NCBI GenBank assembly: GCA_028818695.1
Contig: JAPPNK010000007.1
Span: forward strand, 1 to 64,000
DNA: 64,000 nt
DNA from: Candidatus Poribacteria bacterium
GTDB taxonomy: Bacteria > Poribacteria > WGA-4E > GCA-2687025
Direction: 5' to 3'
Of the stretch, positions 1 through 8,728 are shown piece after piece. The first letter of the stretch is position 1, and each line of letters begins with the position of its first letter. Position numbers and translations under genes: made by a program. The notes under the pieces were generated by a model, which did no database searches, had not been told where the DNA came from, and was given only the letters and a program-made list of their open reading frames with translations.

Positions 1-126
1 AACACGAAATGATTGACTTTGAACACAGATACTCCCGCGAAAGCGGGAATCCAGAATCATGACAGAAACCGTCCGCATTCGCATTCCGATTTGTCCCAAC
101 GAAAGCCTTCAGGTCAGCCGAACATC

Positions 127-156
127 TTGCCGTACGCAGCCGATCCGCCTTATAAT
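127..156 (+). promoter_or_regulatory. Putative sigma-70 promoter of miaB
   Basis: TTGCCG at 127-132 and a perfect TATAAT at 151-156 are separated by 18 nt and lie 45 nt before the miaB start. The fit to the sigma-70 consensus is good, but this rests on motif reading alone. Confidence 0.5.
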
Positions 157-200
157 TTATGAAGCGTATGCTTTACCCGCCGCACATGTGAAGGCTGAAC

Positions 201-1580
201 ATGAAACAACCGCTTCCTCTCGCCTCTGTCGCAGATCCGATCGCGCCTGAAGCGCTGACGCCGTTCCGCAACCGAAACGTCTATATCGAAAACTACGGCT
301 GCCAGATGAACGTCAGCGACTCTGAGGTGATCGCGTCGATTCTCGCCGGCGCGGGCTACGGTTCCGAAACGGACATGCGCAGCGCCGACATCATCCTTCT
401 CAACACATGCGCCATACGCGAAAAGGCAGAAGAGCGCGTCTTCGGGCGGCTCGGCGAGATCTCGAGCCTCAAACGCAAGCGTCCCGATCTTGTCCTGGGC
501 GTCTGCGGATGCATGGCGCAGCGCATCGCCGATCAGATCGCCGAGCGAGCGCCGTATGTCGACCTTGTGATGGGTCCCGACAGCTACCGCAACCTGCCCG
601 AAGCGATTGAAAACGCGCGCGGCGCGCCCTATATCGACACGCGCCTAGACCCGCTCGAAGATTACGCCGACATCGCCCCCGTCCGCGCCGAAGGCGTCAA
701 GGCATGGCTCACGATACAGCGCGGCTGCGACAAATTCTGCGCGTTCTGCGTCGTCCCCTTCGTGCGCGGGCGCGAGCGAAGCGTCCAACTGGAAAATGTC
801 GTTGAAGAGGCGCGGAGGCTGGCGGACAGCGGCGTCAAAGAGATCACGCTCCTAGGACAGACCGTCAACAGCTACAACGACGGGCGGCATGACTTTGCCG
901 ATCTGCTCGAAGCGGCGTCGGAGGTGAACGGCATCGAACGCATTCGTTTCACCTCGCCGCATCCGTCCGACGCGACAGACGCCATGATCCGCGTTATGGG
1001 TTCCAATCCGAAGGTGTGCAGCCATATTCATCTGCCGCTTCAGTCAGGCTCGGACGAGGTTTTGACGCGCATGCGCCGCGACTACCGCGTCAAGGAGTAT
1101 ATGGAGGTTGTGGAAAAACTGCGCGCGAATGTCCCAGGCGCCGCGATCACGACAGACATCATCGTCGGCTTCCCTGGCGAGACGCCGGCGCAGTTTGAGG
1201 AGACCTACAGGCTCATGGAGCGCGTCCGATACGACGGCGCATTTATGTTTAAATACTCTGAACGGGGCGGGACGGTCGCGCAGAAACGGTATGCGGACGA
1301 CATCGCAGAGGCGGAAAAGATTGAACGGCTGAAGCGCATCATCGCGCTGCAGGAGAGCGTCTCCGCCGAGATTTACGCCTCAAAGATCGGAACAGCGGCG
1401 GCAGTGTTGGCGGAGGGCGTGTCAAAGAGGAGCGGCGACGATCTTTTCGGCAAAACGGACGACTTCAAAACATGCGTCTTTCCGAAAGGCGGCGTCGAAA
1501 TAGGCTCCATTGTCCAGGTTGAGATTGTGAATTCCACGCCGCATACGCTCATAGGGCGGAGCGCTTCAAGGGGAGGATAG
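201..1580 (+). CDS. miaB: tRNA-2-methylthio-N6-dimethylallyladenosine synthase MiaB
   Basis: Radical-SAM methylthiotransferase that adds a methylthio group to i6A37 of tRNAs reading UNN codons. The 459 residues show the three expected parts. An N-terminal UPF0004 domain has cluster cysteines at GCQMN (about residue 34), NTCAIRE (about 70) and GVCGCMAQ (about 104). The radical-SAM core has the CxxxCxxC motif in GCDKFCAFCVVPFVRGRE (about 175-192) and the GFPGET motif. A C-terminal TRAM-like segment ends GRSASRGG. Length is normal for MiaB. The ATG at 201 has a weak AAGG upstream. The stop is only 3 nt before the next gene, so the ATPase pair downstream may be co-transcribed. MtaB and RimO are less likely given the motif set. 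Confidence 0.93.
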   Translation: MKQPLPLASVADPIAPEALTPFRNRNVYIENYGCQMNVSDSEVIASILAGAGYGSETDMRSADIILLNTCAIREKAEERVFGRLGEISSLKRKRPDLVLGVCGCMAQRIADQIAERAPYVDLVMGPDSYRNLPEAIENARGAPYIDTRLDPLEDYADIAPVRAEGVKAWLTIQRGCDKFCAFCVVPFVRGRERSVQLENVVEEARRLADSGVKEITLLGQTVNSYNDGRHDFADLLEAASEVNGIERIRFTSPHPSDATDAMIRVMGSNPKVCSHIHLPLQSGSDEVLTRMRRDYRVKEYMEVVEKLRANVPGAAITTDIIVGFPGETPAQFEETYRLMERVRYDGAFMFKYSERGGTVAQKRYADDIAEAEKIERLKRIIALQESVSAEIYASKIGTAAAVLAEGVSKRSGDDLFGKTDDFKTCVFPKGGVEIGSIVQVEIVNSTPHTLIGRSASRGG

Positions 1581-1583
1581 CGC

Positions 1584-3122
1584 ATGGCGGGCGATTCTGA
1601 AAAGCTGACGCTGCAGGTGAAAAACTTCGGACCGATCGCCGAGGGGGAGGTGGATCTGCGGCCGCTGACAGTGTTTATCGGTCCTAGCAATACGGGGAAG
1701 TCGTATTTGGCGACGCTCATTTACGCGCTCCACCGCTTCTTCTCCGGCGGAGATTCTCTGTTGTCGGATCGAATGTATGACCGTCGATATACGAGATTGC
1801 CCTATCTAGACCTCTACCCCAAAATTTCCCGCGATCAAGCGCTCCGTCTGTTTGAATGGTTTGAAGAATCTTATTTTGCAGAAGAGCGCGGCGCGCTTTC
1901 CAAAAAAGAGATGAACACACCGCTTCCAAACGACATTGCAGACATGGTCCGCCCACTGCTTTTTCCAGATGAGGAATTGTCTCCCGTTTTGGGGGAAGAA
2001 ATAGCGCGATTTTACGGCGTTGGCTCGCTGGATTCTTTGGTTCGCTATCCTGGCGACAGCGGAGCCCAAATCTTTTTCCAGCGGCATGCTAACAAAGAGC
2101 TGACGCTTGATTGCTGTTTCAATATTGACGGCTCAAAACCTAGCATAACGACATCCATCCCCGACACAACCAGGTTGAGCCTTGATAACCCGCCGCCATA
2201 CAGCGTTCTTCATTGGCATACTCTATACACCGGAACTTCAGACAGAACCACAAAAGATCGCGAGCGCAAGGCTAGAGATCTCCTTCGATGGCTGGCGGAG
2301 GCAGTATATCCTGACATAACAGGAAATATAAGCTGTCCCGTTCATTGTCTCCCTCCGGGGCGCACCGGAATCATGCATGCGCACTGTGTTATCATGAGCG
2401 CGATGATAGAGCGCGCAACCGTCGCCGGTATTCATCCCCCTGCCCAGCTGCCGACGCTCAACGGAGTTATTGCCGATTTTCTAATGACGTTGATAGCATT
2501 GCGATCTCAAAGACAGCGCGCGTCAAGAAAAGAGATGACAAAGTTAGCCGAGAGCCTTGAAAAGAATGTGTTGGGCGGCGCAGTCAATATAGAGAAGTCG
2601 CTGGTTCCCAACATGTACCCGTCGTTTGTTTACCGCCCCGACGGCTGGGATCGAGACTTGCCGCTCATGAACACAGCGTCCATGGTCTCGGAACTTGCGC
2701 CGTTGGTTTTGTATCTGCGCCATGTTGTTCAAGAGGGCGATACGCTCATCATCGAAGAGCCGGAGGCGCATCTGCATCCTGCAATGCAGACAGCTCTCAT
2801 GCGGGAATTGGTGAAGGCGGTCCACGCCGGCATAAGGATTATCATCACGACCCACAGCGAATGGATGCTGGAAACGCTTGGCAATCTCACGCTGAAATCG
2901 GAGCTGCCCAATCGTCAAGGCAAGAGCGACTGCATCAAACCGGAGGATGTGGGCGTGTGGCTGTTTAAGCCCAGAGAGGACGACAGCGGATCGGTCGTTC
3001 AGGAGATCGAATTTGACCAGCAAACGGGCTTCACGCCTCAACAGCACAGCGACCTTATTGAGGCTCTCTACAACGAGTGGGCAGGCATTTCCAGCGCCAT
3101 TGAGGACAACAAAGCCCAATGA
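1584..3122 (+). CDS. AAA-type ATPase (AAA_15/AAA_21-like), possible defence ATPase
   Basis: A 512-residue ABC/SMC-like ATPase of the kind found in OLD, Gabija, RloA and PtuA-type systems. The Walker A motif GPSNTGKS is near residue 32, after the typical opening KNFGPIAEGEVDLRPLTVFIG. A Walker B-like IIEEPEAHLHPAMQ lies near residue 390, followed by IIITTHSEWMLE, the histidine switch of this class. The roughly 300 residues between are poorly conserved and mostly helical. No TOPRIM nuclease domain is visible at the C-terminus, unlike OLD. The gene begins 3 nt after miaB, and its stop overlaps the next start (ATGA), so the two products are probably translationally coupled. Defence or toxin function is inferred from architecture and pairing. 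Confidence 0.8.
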   Translation: MAGDSEKLTLQVKNFGPIAEGEVDLRPLTVFIGPSNTGKSYLATLIYALHRFFSGGDSLLSDRMYDRRYTRLPYLDLYPKISRDQALRLFEWFEESYFAEERGALSKKEMNTPLPNDIADMVRPLLFPDEELSPVLGEEIARFYGVGSLDSLVRYPGDSGAQIFFQRHANKELTLDCCFNIDGSKPSITTSIPDTTRLSLDNPPPYSVLHWHTLYTGTSDRTTKDRERKARDLLRWLAEAVYPDITGNISCPVHCLPPGRTGIMHAHCVIMSAMIERATVAGIHPPAQLPTLNGVIADFLMTLIALRSQRQRASRKEMTKLAESLEKNVLGGAVNIEKSLVPNMYPSFVYRPDGWDRDLPLMNTASMVSELAPLVLYLRHVVQEGDTLIIEEPEAHLHPAMQTALMRELVKAVHAGIRIIITTHSEWMLETLGNLTLKSELPNRQGKSDCIKPEDVGVWLFKPREDDSGSVVQEIEFDQQTGFTPQQHSDLIEALYNEWAGISSAIEDNKAQ

Positions 3123-3613
3123 GCGCCGTCTTGGAGTTTGTCCGAGAAAAAGTTGACGAAGAATGTATTGCGGACCAATGCTCCAAAGAAGGCTGTCGCG
3201 TCAACATAGCGCGCCAGCTGGAACCGTATCTCTTGATCGATATGGACAGCGAAGAATCGCCCGCGCCTAAACAGGGCAAACGATGCGATTATCTTTTTCT
3301 GAGCGATCCCGAAAGAGGACCACGCTGGATTGTTCCTATGGAGCTGCAACAGGGCAGTCCGGAAGCGGAGAAAATTTTGCCGCAACTGCAGGCGGGAGCG
3401 CGTATCGCCGAAGAGATAACCCCGCAAGACCTTGACCGTTCAAATGCGAAGTTTCGGCCCGTTGTCGCCTATGGCAAAGATAAACAAATGACGAGGAGGG
3501 AATCGAACCGCTTTAAAAGGAAGAATGTGTCTTTTCGAGATCGACGGGAGCCTGTGCGGTTTATGAGATGCGGCGAACGCTTGACAAAATCGAGGCTGGA
3601 AAATCCGTCATAA
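3119..3613 (+). CDS. Small partner of the AAA ATPase, possible PD-(D/E)XK-like nuclease
   Basis: A 164-residue protein whose ATG overlaps the ATPase stop by 4 nt, so the two form a coupled pair. I do not recognise a named family. The segment KRCDYLFLSDPERGPRWIVPMELQQG (about residues 53-78) has an acidic residue, a strand, then E-x-Q, which resembles the D...(D/E)xK spacing of restriction-like folds. A conserved-looking FRPVVAYGK follows near residue 117, then a very basic C-terminus (RRESNRFKRKN, RDRREPVRF). No signal peptide or membrane segment is seen. The basic tail suggests nucleic-acid binding. The nuclease assignment is a guess from motif spacing, and a regulatory subunit or toxin is also possible. 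Confidence 0.6.
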   Translation: MSAVLEFVREKVDEECIADQCSKEGCRVNIARQLEPYLLIDMDSEESPAPKQGKRCDYLFLSDPERGPRWIVPMELQQGSPEAEKILPQLQAGARIAEEITPQDLDRSNAKFRPVVAYGKDKQMTRRESNRFKRKNVSFRDRREPVRFMRCGERLTKSRLENPS

Positions 3614-3659
3614 ACCAAACAGACAAACCGCTTTGAAACGCCCTTGACCCTGCAAACTC

Positions 3660-3688
3660 TTGCGCCCCCCGCCCCTCTCTCGTATAAT
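3660..3688 (+). promoter_or_regulatory. Putative acs promoter
   Basis: TTGCGC at 3660-3665 and a perfect TATAAT at 3683-3688 are 17 nt apart. They lie 43 nt before the chosen acs start and downstream of the preceding gene. The in-frame ATG codons at 3660 and 3687 fall within or on this promoter, which supports the later start at 3732. Confidence 0.5.
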
Positions 3689-3731
3689 GCCTTCCGATAT
3701 ACCAGCCTATCCGTTCAGAGAGGACGACCGC

Positions 3732-5654
3732 ATGGCGCAGCGATTCGACCCGCCCCAAAACTTTAGCGGCAACGCCCATATCAAAAGCCTTGACGAATAC
3801 CGAAGCGTCTATGAGCGCTCCGTCGCCGACCCTGAAGCCTACTGGGCGGAGATCGCCGAGCAGTTTCATTGGCATGAAAAATGGACAGATGTCAAAAAAT
3901 GGAACGAGCCATGGGTTGAATGGTTTGTCGGCGCGAAAACGAATATCGCCTATAACTGCCTCGACCGATTTCTCGGAACGCCGACGCAGAACAAAGCCGC
4001 CATCGTCTTCGAAGGGGAGCCGGGCGACACCCAGACGCTCACCTATCTGCAGCTCCACCGCGAAGTCTGCAAATTTGCCAACGCGCTCAAAAACCTCGGC
4101 CTCGAAAAAGGCGACCGCGTCGCCATCTACATGCCGATGATTCCCGAACTGGCAATTGCGCTCTTGGCATGCGCCCGCATCGGCGCCACCCATTCCGTTA
4201 TCTTTGGCGGATTCAGCGCCGAGGCGATACGCGACCGCGTTAACGACGCCGAATGCAAAGCGGTCCTCACCGCCGACGGAGGATGGCGCCGCGGGCGCGT
4301 CATAGAGCTCAAAAAAGCGGTCGATGAAGCGCTCGCCGACAACGCATGCCCAACCATTGAGCGCGTCGTCGTCTTCAAGCGGTGCGGCAACGAGATCGAA
4401 TGGAACGACGAAGTCGACGTCTGGTGGAGCGACGCCGTCGCAGACGCCTCCGCCGACTGCCCCGCCGAGCCGCTTGACGCGCAGCATCCGCTCTTTATTC
4501 TTTACACATCCGGCTCCACCGGCAAGCCCAAAGGCGTTCTCCACGCCCTCGGCGGATATATGGTGTACGCCGCGCACACAACGAAATATGTGTTCGACCT
4601 GAAAGATGAAGATGTGTACTGGTGCACCGCCGACATCGGATGGATCACCGGGCATTCCTACATCGTTTACGGACCGCTCGCCAACGGCGCCACCGCGCTC
4701 ATGTTTGAAGGCGCGCCCAACTATCCCGACTGGGGGCGGTTCTGGGACATCGTCGAGCGGCACCGCGTCTCCATTTTTTACACGGCGCCGACCGCTATCC
4801 GCGCCTTTCTGAAACAGGGAGACGACTACCCAAACCGACATGACCTCTCAAGCCTTCGGCTGCTCGGCACCGTCGGCGAACCGATCAACCCGGAAGCATG
4901 GCTCTGGTACCATCGCGTCATCGGAAAGGAGAGATGCCCCATCGTCGATACCTGGTGGCAAACCGAAACGGGCGGCATCATGATAACCCCCCTGCCTGGC
5001 GCCGTTACAACGAAGCCAGGCAGCGCAACGCTTCCCTTCTTCGGCATTGAACCCGCTATCGTGGACGAAAAGGGGGAGGCTGTCCCGCAGGGCGAACAGG
5101 GGCTTCTTGTCGTCCAGCATCCCTGGCCGGGCATGATGCGCACCATCTACGGCGACCCCGACAGGTTCCGCGAATCGTACTGGGAAACGGTGCCGCATGC
5201 CTACTTCGCCGGCGACGGAGCCATGCAAGACGAAGACGGATACTTCTGGATACTCGGACGAGTGGACGATGTTGTCAATATCTCCGGCCATCGGCTCGGA
5301 ACGGCAGAAATTGAACATGCGCTCGTCGGCCATCCGTCCGTCGCCGAGTCGGCCGTCATCGGGACGCCGGACGAGATCACCGGAGAGGCGCTGGTCTGCT
5401 TTGTGACGCTCATCGGCGGCATTGAAAAATCGGACGCGCTCAAAGACGAGATCGTTGATCAGGTCGCCAAAGAGATTGGACGATTCGCGCGCCCGAAAAC
5501 GGTACGCTTCACGGACGCTCTGCCAAAAACGCGCAGCGGAAAGATCATGCGCCGCCTGCTACGGAAGGTCGCGGCGAACGACCCCAGCCTTGGCAACATC
5601 GACACGCTGGAGGACATCTCCGTCCTTGCGCAGCTGCAGGCGGAGGACGAATAA
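3732..5654 (+). CDS. acs: Acetyl-CoA synthetase
   Basis: AMP-forming acetate:CoA ligase of 640 residues, the normal size for Acs. The adenylate-forming core motif [15 protein letters not shown] lies near residue 256, followed by [11 protein letters not shown] and [13 protein letters not shown]. The C-terminal domain carries the hinge [16 protein letters not shown] and the regulatory acetylation-site lysine in [11 protein letters not shown] near residue 603. I chose ATG 3732 because AGAGAGGA sits 8-15 nt upstream and the protein then opens like known Acs. An upstream in-frame ATG at 3660 overlaps the promoter. It converts acetate to acetyl-CoA in the cytosol. No protein acetyltransferase or deacetylase gene is adjacent, although a GNAT protein lies 225 nt downstream on the other strand. 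Confidence 0.96.
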   Translation: MAQRFDPPQNFSGNAHIKSLDEYRSVYERSVADPEAYWAEIAEQFHWHEKWTDVKKWNEPWVEWFVGAKTNIAYNCLDRFLGTPTQNKAAIVFEGEPGDTQTLTYLQLHREVCKFANALKNLGLEKGDRVAIYMPMIPELAIALLACARIGATHSVIFGGFSAEAIRDRVNDAECKAVLTADGGWRRGRVIELKKAVDEALADNACPTIERVVVFKRCGNEIEWNDEVDVWWSDAVADASADCPAEPLDAQHPLFILYTSGSTGKPKGVLHALGGYMVYAAHTTKYVFDLKDEDVYWCTADIGWITGHSYIVYGPLANGATALMFEGAPNYPDWGRFWDIVERHRVSIFYTAPTAIRAFLKQGDDYPNRHDLSSLRLLGTVGEPINPEAWLWYHRVIGKERCPIVDTWWQTETGGIMITPLPGAVTTKPGSATLPFFGIEPAIVDEKGEAVPQGEQGLLVVQHPWPGMMRTIYGDPDRFRESYWETVPHAYFAGDGAMQDEDGYFWILGRVDDVVNISGHRLGTAEIEHALVGHPSVAESAVIGTPDEITGEALVCFVTLIGGIEKSDALKDEIVDQVAKEIGRFARPKTVRFTDALPKTRSGKIMRRLLRKVAANDPSLGNIDTLEDISVLAQLQAEDE

Positions 5655-5656
5655 AG

Positions 5657-5760
5657 CAGTCTTTATAGGCGACGATGCTGATTTTTGAGGGTTCCGTTTT
5701 GGAATGTGGAGGTTGTCTAGGAATACTCTGGATTCCCGCTTGCGCGGGAATGACGGGCCG
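5657..5760. repeat. Truncated copy of MITE-like element with hairpin core
   Basis: The left end (CTTTATAGGCGACGAT at 5661-5676) matches the terminal repeat of the elements at 29586, 49882 and 54735. The palindromic core ATTCCCGCTTGCGCGGGAAT is at 5732-5751. The right terminal repeat is missing, so this is a decayed copy. It lies between the convergent acs and GNAT genes, where the hairpin could also serve as a terminator. Confidence 0.7.
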
Positions 5761-5792
5761 TCCGATGATGGCAGGTAAGGCGTGAGGTTTCT

Positions 5793-5830
5793 AGACTCCC
5801 CCTTGAGAAGGGGGGCTGGGGGGGTTTTAG
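5793..5830. repeat. G/C-rich hairpin repeat, possible bidirectional terminator
   Basis: CCCCCTT at 5798-5804 pairs perfectly with AAGGGGG at 5808-5814 around a 3-nt loop. It is followed by GGGCTGGGGGGGTTTT. The same sort of intergenic hairpin occurs dispersed in many bacterial genomes. Here it sits between convergent genes, consistent with transcription termination. Confidence 0.5.
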
Positions 5831-5878
5831 CCGCACCCAGGAGGCTGCCAATAACAAAGCGGGTTCAGACGGCTCCGT

Positions 5879-6400
5879 CTAAGCGGCGGCAAACCAGTCC
5901 CGCTCCAGCTTGAAATAGACGCTTGGTTCCTGTCCGGATCGAAAGGCGCTCTTTTCTGCCTCTATTCGCTGAAAGCCGCATTTTTCCAGTATGCGGATAG
6001 AGGCGGGATTGCGCGCATGGCTTGCCGACCAGACGAGGCGAAAGTCGGTCTCCGAGAAAAAGCGTTTCAGCCCAAGCTTCGCCGCCGCCGAACCGTAACC
6101 GCGCCCCCAAAACGGCTTTCCGATCCAGTATCCCAGAACAGGAACATCTTCGTCTTCCAAACGAATGGAGCAAACCCCGACCAGATCCGAGCCGACCATC
6201 GCCGCATATGTCCAAACTTTTCCTTCCGTCTGACGGCGCATGTTACTGCGGATATAATCTGCGGCGCCATCGGGCGGGTACGGTTGCGGGATATTGTCCA
6301 TCATAGCGGGTATGGCAGGGTCGGAGACATAACGTTGAACCTCCGGAGCATGGCGCATCGCCAGAGGCTCCATGCGAACAGCGCTCTCTCTTTCAGACAT
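5879..6400 (-). CDS. GNAT family N-acetyltransferase (RimJ/RimL-like)
   Basis: A 173-residue single-domain acetyltransferase. Fold landmarks are VGVCSIRLEDEDVPVLGYWIGKPFWGRGYGSAA (about residues 73-106), where the acetyl-CoA pyrophosphate loop reads W-G-R-G-Y-G, and NPASIRILEKCGFQRI near residue 132, typical of the RimJ/RimL type. Such proteins acetylate ribosomal N-termini, antibiotics or small amines, and the substrate cannot be read here. It is convergent with acs, with repeat DNA between them. Confidence 0.85.
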   Translation of the reverse strand: MSERESAVRMEPLAMRHAPEVQRYVSDPAIPAMMDNIPQPYPPDGAADYIRSNMRRQTEGKVWTYAAMVGSDLVGVCSIRLEDEDVPVLGYWIGKPFWGRGYGSAAAKLGLKRFFSETDFRLVWSASHARNPASIRILEKCGFQRIEAEKSAFRSGQEPSVYFKLERDWFAAA

Positions 6401-6431
6401 GTCAGGACTCCCTTTAGGCAGGCGTTGGAAA

Positions 6432-7448
6432 TCACAAACGCAGCAGACGCAAGGTCATGACCGCCGTCCAATGGCTCAAACCGTCGATCTCTACCGTCTG
6501 GTATCCGCGGACGCCGCCCCATACCGGCTCCTGGTCGGCTTCAACGTCGCCGACGCGAACATATCCGATGCGCATGCCGAGATAGACGTCTGAAACGATG
6601 CGGTAATCGACCCCGCCGTAGAACGCGTACATAAAGGAGGCGCCGGACGCATCCGTTTGACGGCTGCCTTCAAACGCGCCTGGCCATGGCCATCCAGGCT
6701 CGGTTGGGATCGGACCGCCGCCGTCTCCGCGCCCTTCGTGTCCTGGGTCGCCGCCGCTGTCGGTCGGCTCTTCGGGAGGATTGAAGCCGTCGCCTGGTTC
6801 AGGAACCCCGTCGTACATCGGGCCGTACCAAGGTCCGTCATACACGGCATATTGGCGCGACGGAAGATCGACAAAAGCGGCTCCCGCCCCGATACCGACA
6901 TACGGGACAACGCGGCCCTTCTTGGACGGGAAGTCGATATAAGCGTTCAGCGACAAGGCGCGGATCGTCAGCTCCTCATACTCGGAGCTGATCGTTCCCC
7001 ATCCGCCGTACCCCCCTCCGCTGTATCCCCATCCATCGTACGGCGGAGATTCGGGCGTCTCCTTCTCATCCTCAAGCCAACCGCCGCCGTCGCTGTTGCT
7101 GTCCCCGTAATAAACCTGTCCAAATCCTAAGCGGGTTGTAGACCTGCTCCACACCTCTGCCTGCCCCGCCGAGAACATGAGCTCCAAACGGTGATTGTTA
7201 AAAGAGTAGCCGACCGCCGCTTCGCCCAGACCCGCCTCCTCCGTCTCCAGCGGCATATTCCGCGCGCCTGCATTGAAGCCGTACGGAAGCGGCAGAGGCG
7301 AATCGCTCCGCTCCAGCTCCAAACCGTCAAACCAGCTCGGACCCAAGCCGAAACGGACATAAACGCCCTCCCGCGAATCGTCCCCCGCCAAGGCGAAGGC
7401 AGGCAACAGAAAAAGGCAGATCAACATCGCCGGCGCGCGGCTTCTCAT
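6432..7448 (-). CDS. Outer-membrane beta-barrel protein with Gly/Pro/Asp-rich loops
   Basis: A 338-residue protein with a clear signal peptide (MRSRAPAMLICLFLLPAFALA, cleavage after ALA). Mature residues open YVRFGLGPSWF, then alternate amphipathic strands with long polar loops. The last strand HWTAVMTLRLLRL resembles an outer-membrane assembly signal, though it ends in leucine rather than phenylalanine. Two loops are unusually rich in Gly, Pro, Asp and Tyr (about residues 127-150 and 220-255), possibly exposed or calcium-binding. It is a more distant relative of the three paralogous barrels at 8661, 9621 and 11730, sharing YVGIGAGAAFV-type strands and the phrase GVDYRIVSDVYLGMRIGY. Function unknown: porin-like, adhesin or structural. 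Confidence 0.75.
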   Translation of the reverse strand: MRSRAPAMLICLFLLPAFALAGDDSREGVYVRFGLGPSWFDGLELERSDSPLPLPYGFNAGARNMPLETEEAGLGEAAVGYSFNNHRLELMFSAGQAEVWSRSTTRLGFGQVYYGDSNSDGGGWLEDEKETPESPPYDGWGYSGGGYGGWGTISSEYEELTIRALSLNAYIDFPSKKGRVVPYVGIGAGAAFVDLPSRQYAVYDGPWYGPMYDGVPEPGDGFNPPEEPTDSGGDPGHEGRGDGGGPIPTEPGWPWPGAFEGSRQTDASGASFMYAFYGGVDYRIVSDVYLGMRIGYVRVGDVEADQEPVWGGVRGYQTVEIDGLSHWTAVMTLRLLRL

Positions 7449-7614
7449 CTAAACGCTCCAAAAAAATCGTTCAATTCAGTAGGGCGGCCAATTCAATGCT
7501 AACATGCGGCATGCCTTGCCGCAAATCGACGCCGCATGGAGAATGGACAAGCCGCTTCCCGCGCAAGCGGAAATCCGCGCTCAATTCAAGCCTGAATGTC
7601 GGGGGAGCCGCCTG

Positions 7615-8142
7615 TCAATCCTTGATTGCCTCCAGCTCAAACAGCATATACTGCGCGGGAAAAATGAACGCGGCATGCCCCTCCCATCTTTGCGGGAACC
7701 GATTAGCCAGCGACGCGACGCCCAATATCCGATAGATCCGATAGAACGCAATCTTCCGCTTCACCCGACGAAACCGCGCCGACGAACGCAGCCCCGGCGG
7801 CGACGGCTCTCCCTCTGTGCAAAAATCAAAGCTGCGCGTCGACAAAAAACGGCGGTGGGTTGGATCGCCGTAGGCGTCCATGCTTGTATAGTGCGGAACG
7901 CGGATGCGGACGACGCCGTTTGGCTGTAAGATGCGGTGGAGCTCCGCCATCGCGGCAGGTATATTGTCTAAATGCTCGAGTATGTCTTGGCAGACGACAA
8001 GGGCGAACTGGTTGTCGCGGAACGGGTACGGAACGCGGTTCAGGTCGCAGACCACATCCGCGGCGGCGGCGTTCGGGTCAATGTCGCAGCCGATAGCGTT
8101 GGGGAGTTGATGATTTCCGCAGCCGAGGTTCAGTATGTCCAT
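7615..8142 (-). CDS. Class I SAM-dependent methyltransferase (Methyltransf_11-like)
   Basis: A 175-residue methyltransferase. The SAM-binding glycine motif LNLGCGNHQ is at residues 4-12, followed by the acidic strand end GCDIDPNA, then VPYPFRDNQFALVVCQDILEHLDN (motif II/III) and LHRILQPNGVVRIRVPHYTS. The short C-terminal part lacks a recognisable substrate domain. Proteins opening with LNLGCG often act in sugar or lipid modification, but the substrate is unknown. Its ATG (8142-8140) overlaps the divergent SIS gene by 8 nt, so each gene's expression signals lie inside the other. No clear Shine-Dalgarno is visible before this start. Confidence 0.82.
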   Translation of the reverse strand: MDILNLGCGNHQLPNAIGCDIDPNAAAADVVCDLNRVPYPFRDNQFALVVCQDILEHLDNIPAAMAELHRILQPNGVVRIRVPHYTSMDAYGDPTHRRFLSTRSFDFCTEGEPSPPGLRSSARFRRVKRKIAFYRIYRILGVASLANRFPQRWEGHAAFIFPAQYMLFELEAIKD

Positions 8143-8653
8143 CTTGAATGAGATTGTAGCCGAAGCGCGTCAAAATTTAGAGCGGGTTTCCCCTCTTCAG
8201 TTCGATCTTTTCGTCGAGCGGCTATGTTCGCGCAGACGCGTGTTCGTCGCGGGCGCGGGTCGAACGGGGTTGATCGCAGCCGCATTCGCAACCCGCCTAG
8301 CGCAGCTCGGCTGGACCGTTTTCGCCGTTGGAGAGCCGACAACGCCGGCTGTCCGGGCGGGCGATCTGCTGCTCGCATGCACCGGTTCTGGGGAGACGCC
8401 GGCGGTATGCAGGCAGATCGAAACAGCGCAATCGCTTGGAGCGGAAGCACTCTGCGTGACAGGGAACGCAGAATCGCGCGCCGCGAAACTGGCGGCGTCC
8501 GTACTGGAAATACCGGCGGCGCCGTCAAAGCAGCTCGGCAGATCGTCGTTTGAGCAGGCGCTGCTGCTCGTTTTAGACGGGCTGGCGTCAACGGCCGCGC
8601 AGAAAGCGGGGATAGACCCCAGCGCCGTGTGGAGCAACCATGCGAATCTCTGA
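8135..8653 (+). CDS. hxlB: SIS-domain protein, 6-phospho-3-hexuloisomerase-like
   Basis: A 172-residue protein consisting of one SIS sugar-phosphate isomerase domain. The pattern matches the HxlB/PHI family: VFVAGAGRTGLIAAAFATRLAQLG (about residues 36-59), VGEPTTPAVRAGDLLLACTGSGET (about 64-87), and the C-terminal FEQALLLVLDGLAS. HxlB interconverts 3-hexulose-6-phosphate and fructose-6-phosphate in the ribulose-monophosphate route for formaldehyde fixation or detoxification. The usual partner HxlA is not in this window, so the role may differ or the partner may be elsewhere. GAGG lies 7-10 nt upstream of the ATG, inside the divergent methyltransferase gene. It is convergent with the barrel gene at 8661, 7 nt away. 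Confidence 0.75.
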   Translation: MSILNEIVAEARQNLERVSPLQFDLFVERLCSRRRVFVAGAGRTGLIAAAFATRLAQLGWTVFAVGEPTTPAVRAGDLLLACTGSGETPAVCRQIETAQSLGAEALCVTGNAESRAAKLAASVLEIPAAPSKQLGRSSFEQALLLVLDGLASTAAQKAGIDPSAVWSNHANL

Positions 8654-8660
8654 CGCCGCT

Positions 8661-8728
8661 TCATTCTCCAAGCAGATACTTGACCTCAATCCCAATCGAC
8701 CAGTGGTTCATGCCGCTGAATCTTGTGA
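8661..8728. repeat. 68-nt exact direct repeat (copy 1), 3' end of barrel gene
   Basis: These 68 nt, beginning with the stop codon on the minus strand, are identical to 9621-9688. The identity stops sharply outside the gene (8660 and 9620 differ). The pattern indicates recent duplication or gene conversion between the adjacent paralogues. Confidence 0.85.

Noticed and set aside
59-250. Small open frame upstream of miaB
   Set aside because: It overlaps the repeat, the promoter and the start of miaB in another frame and has no ribosome site.
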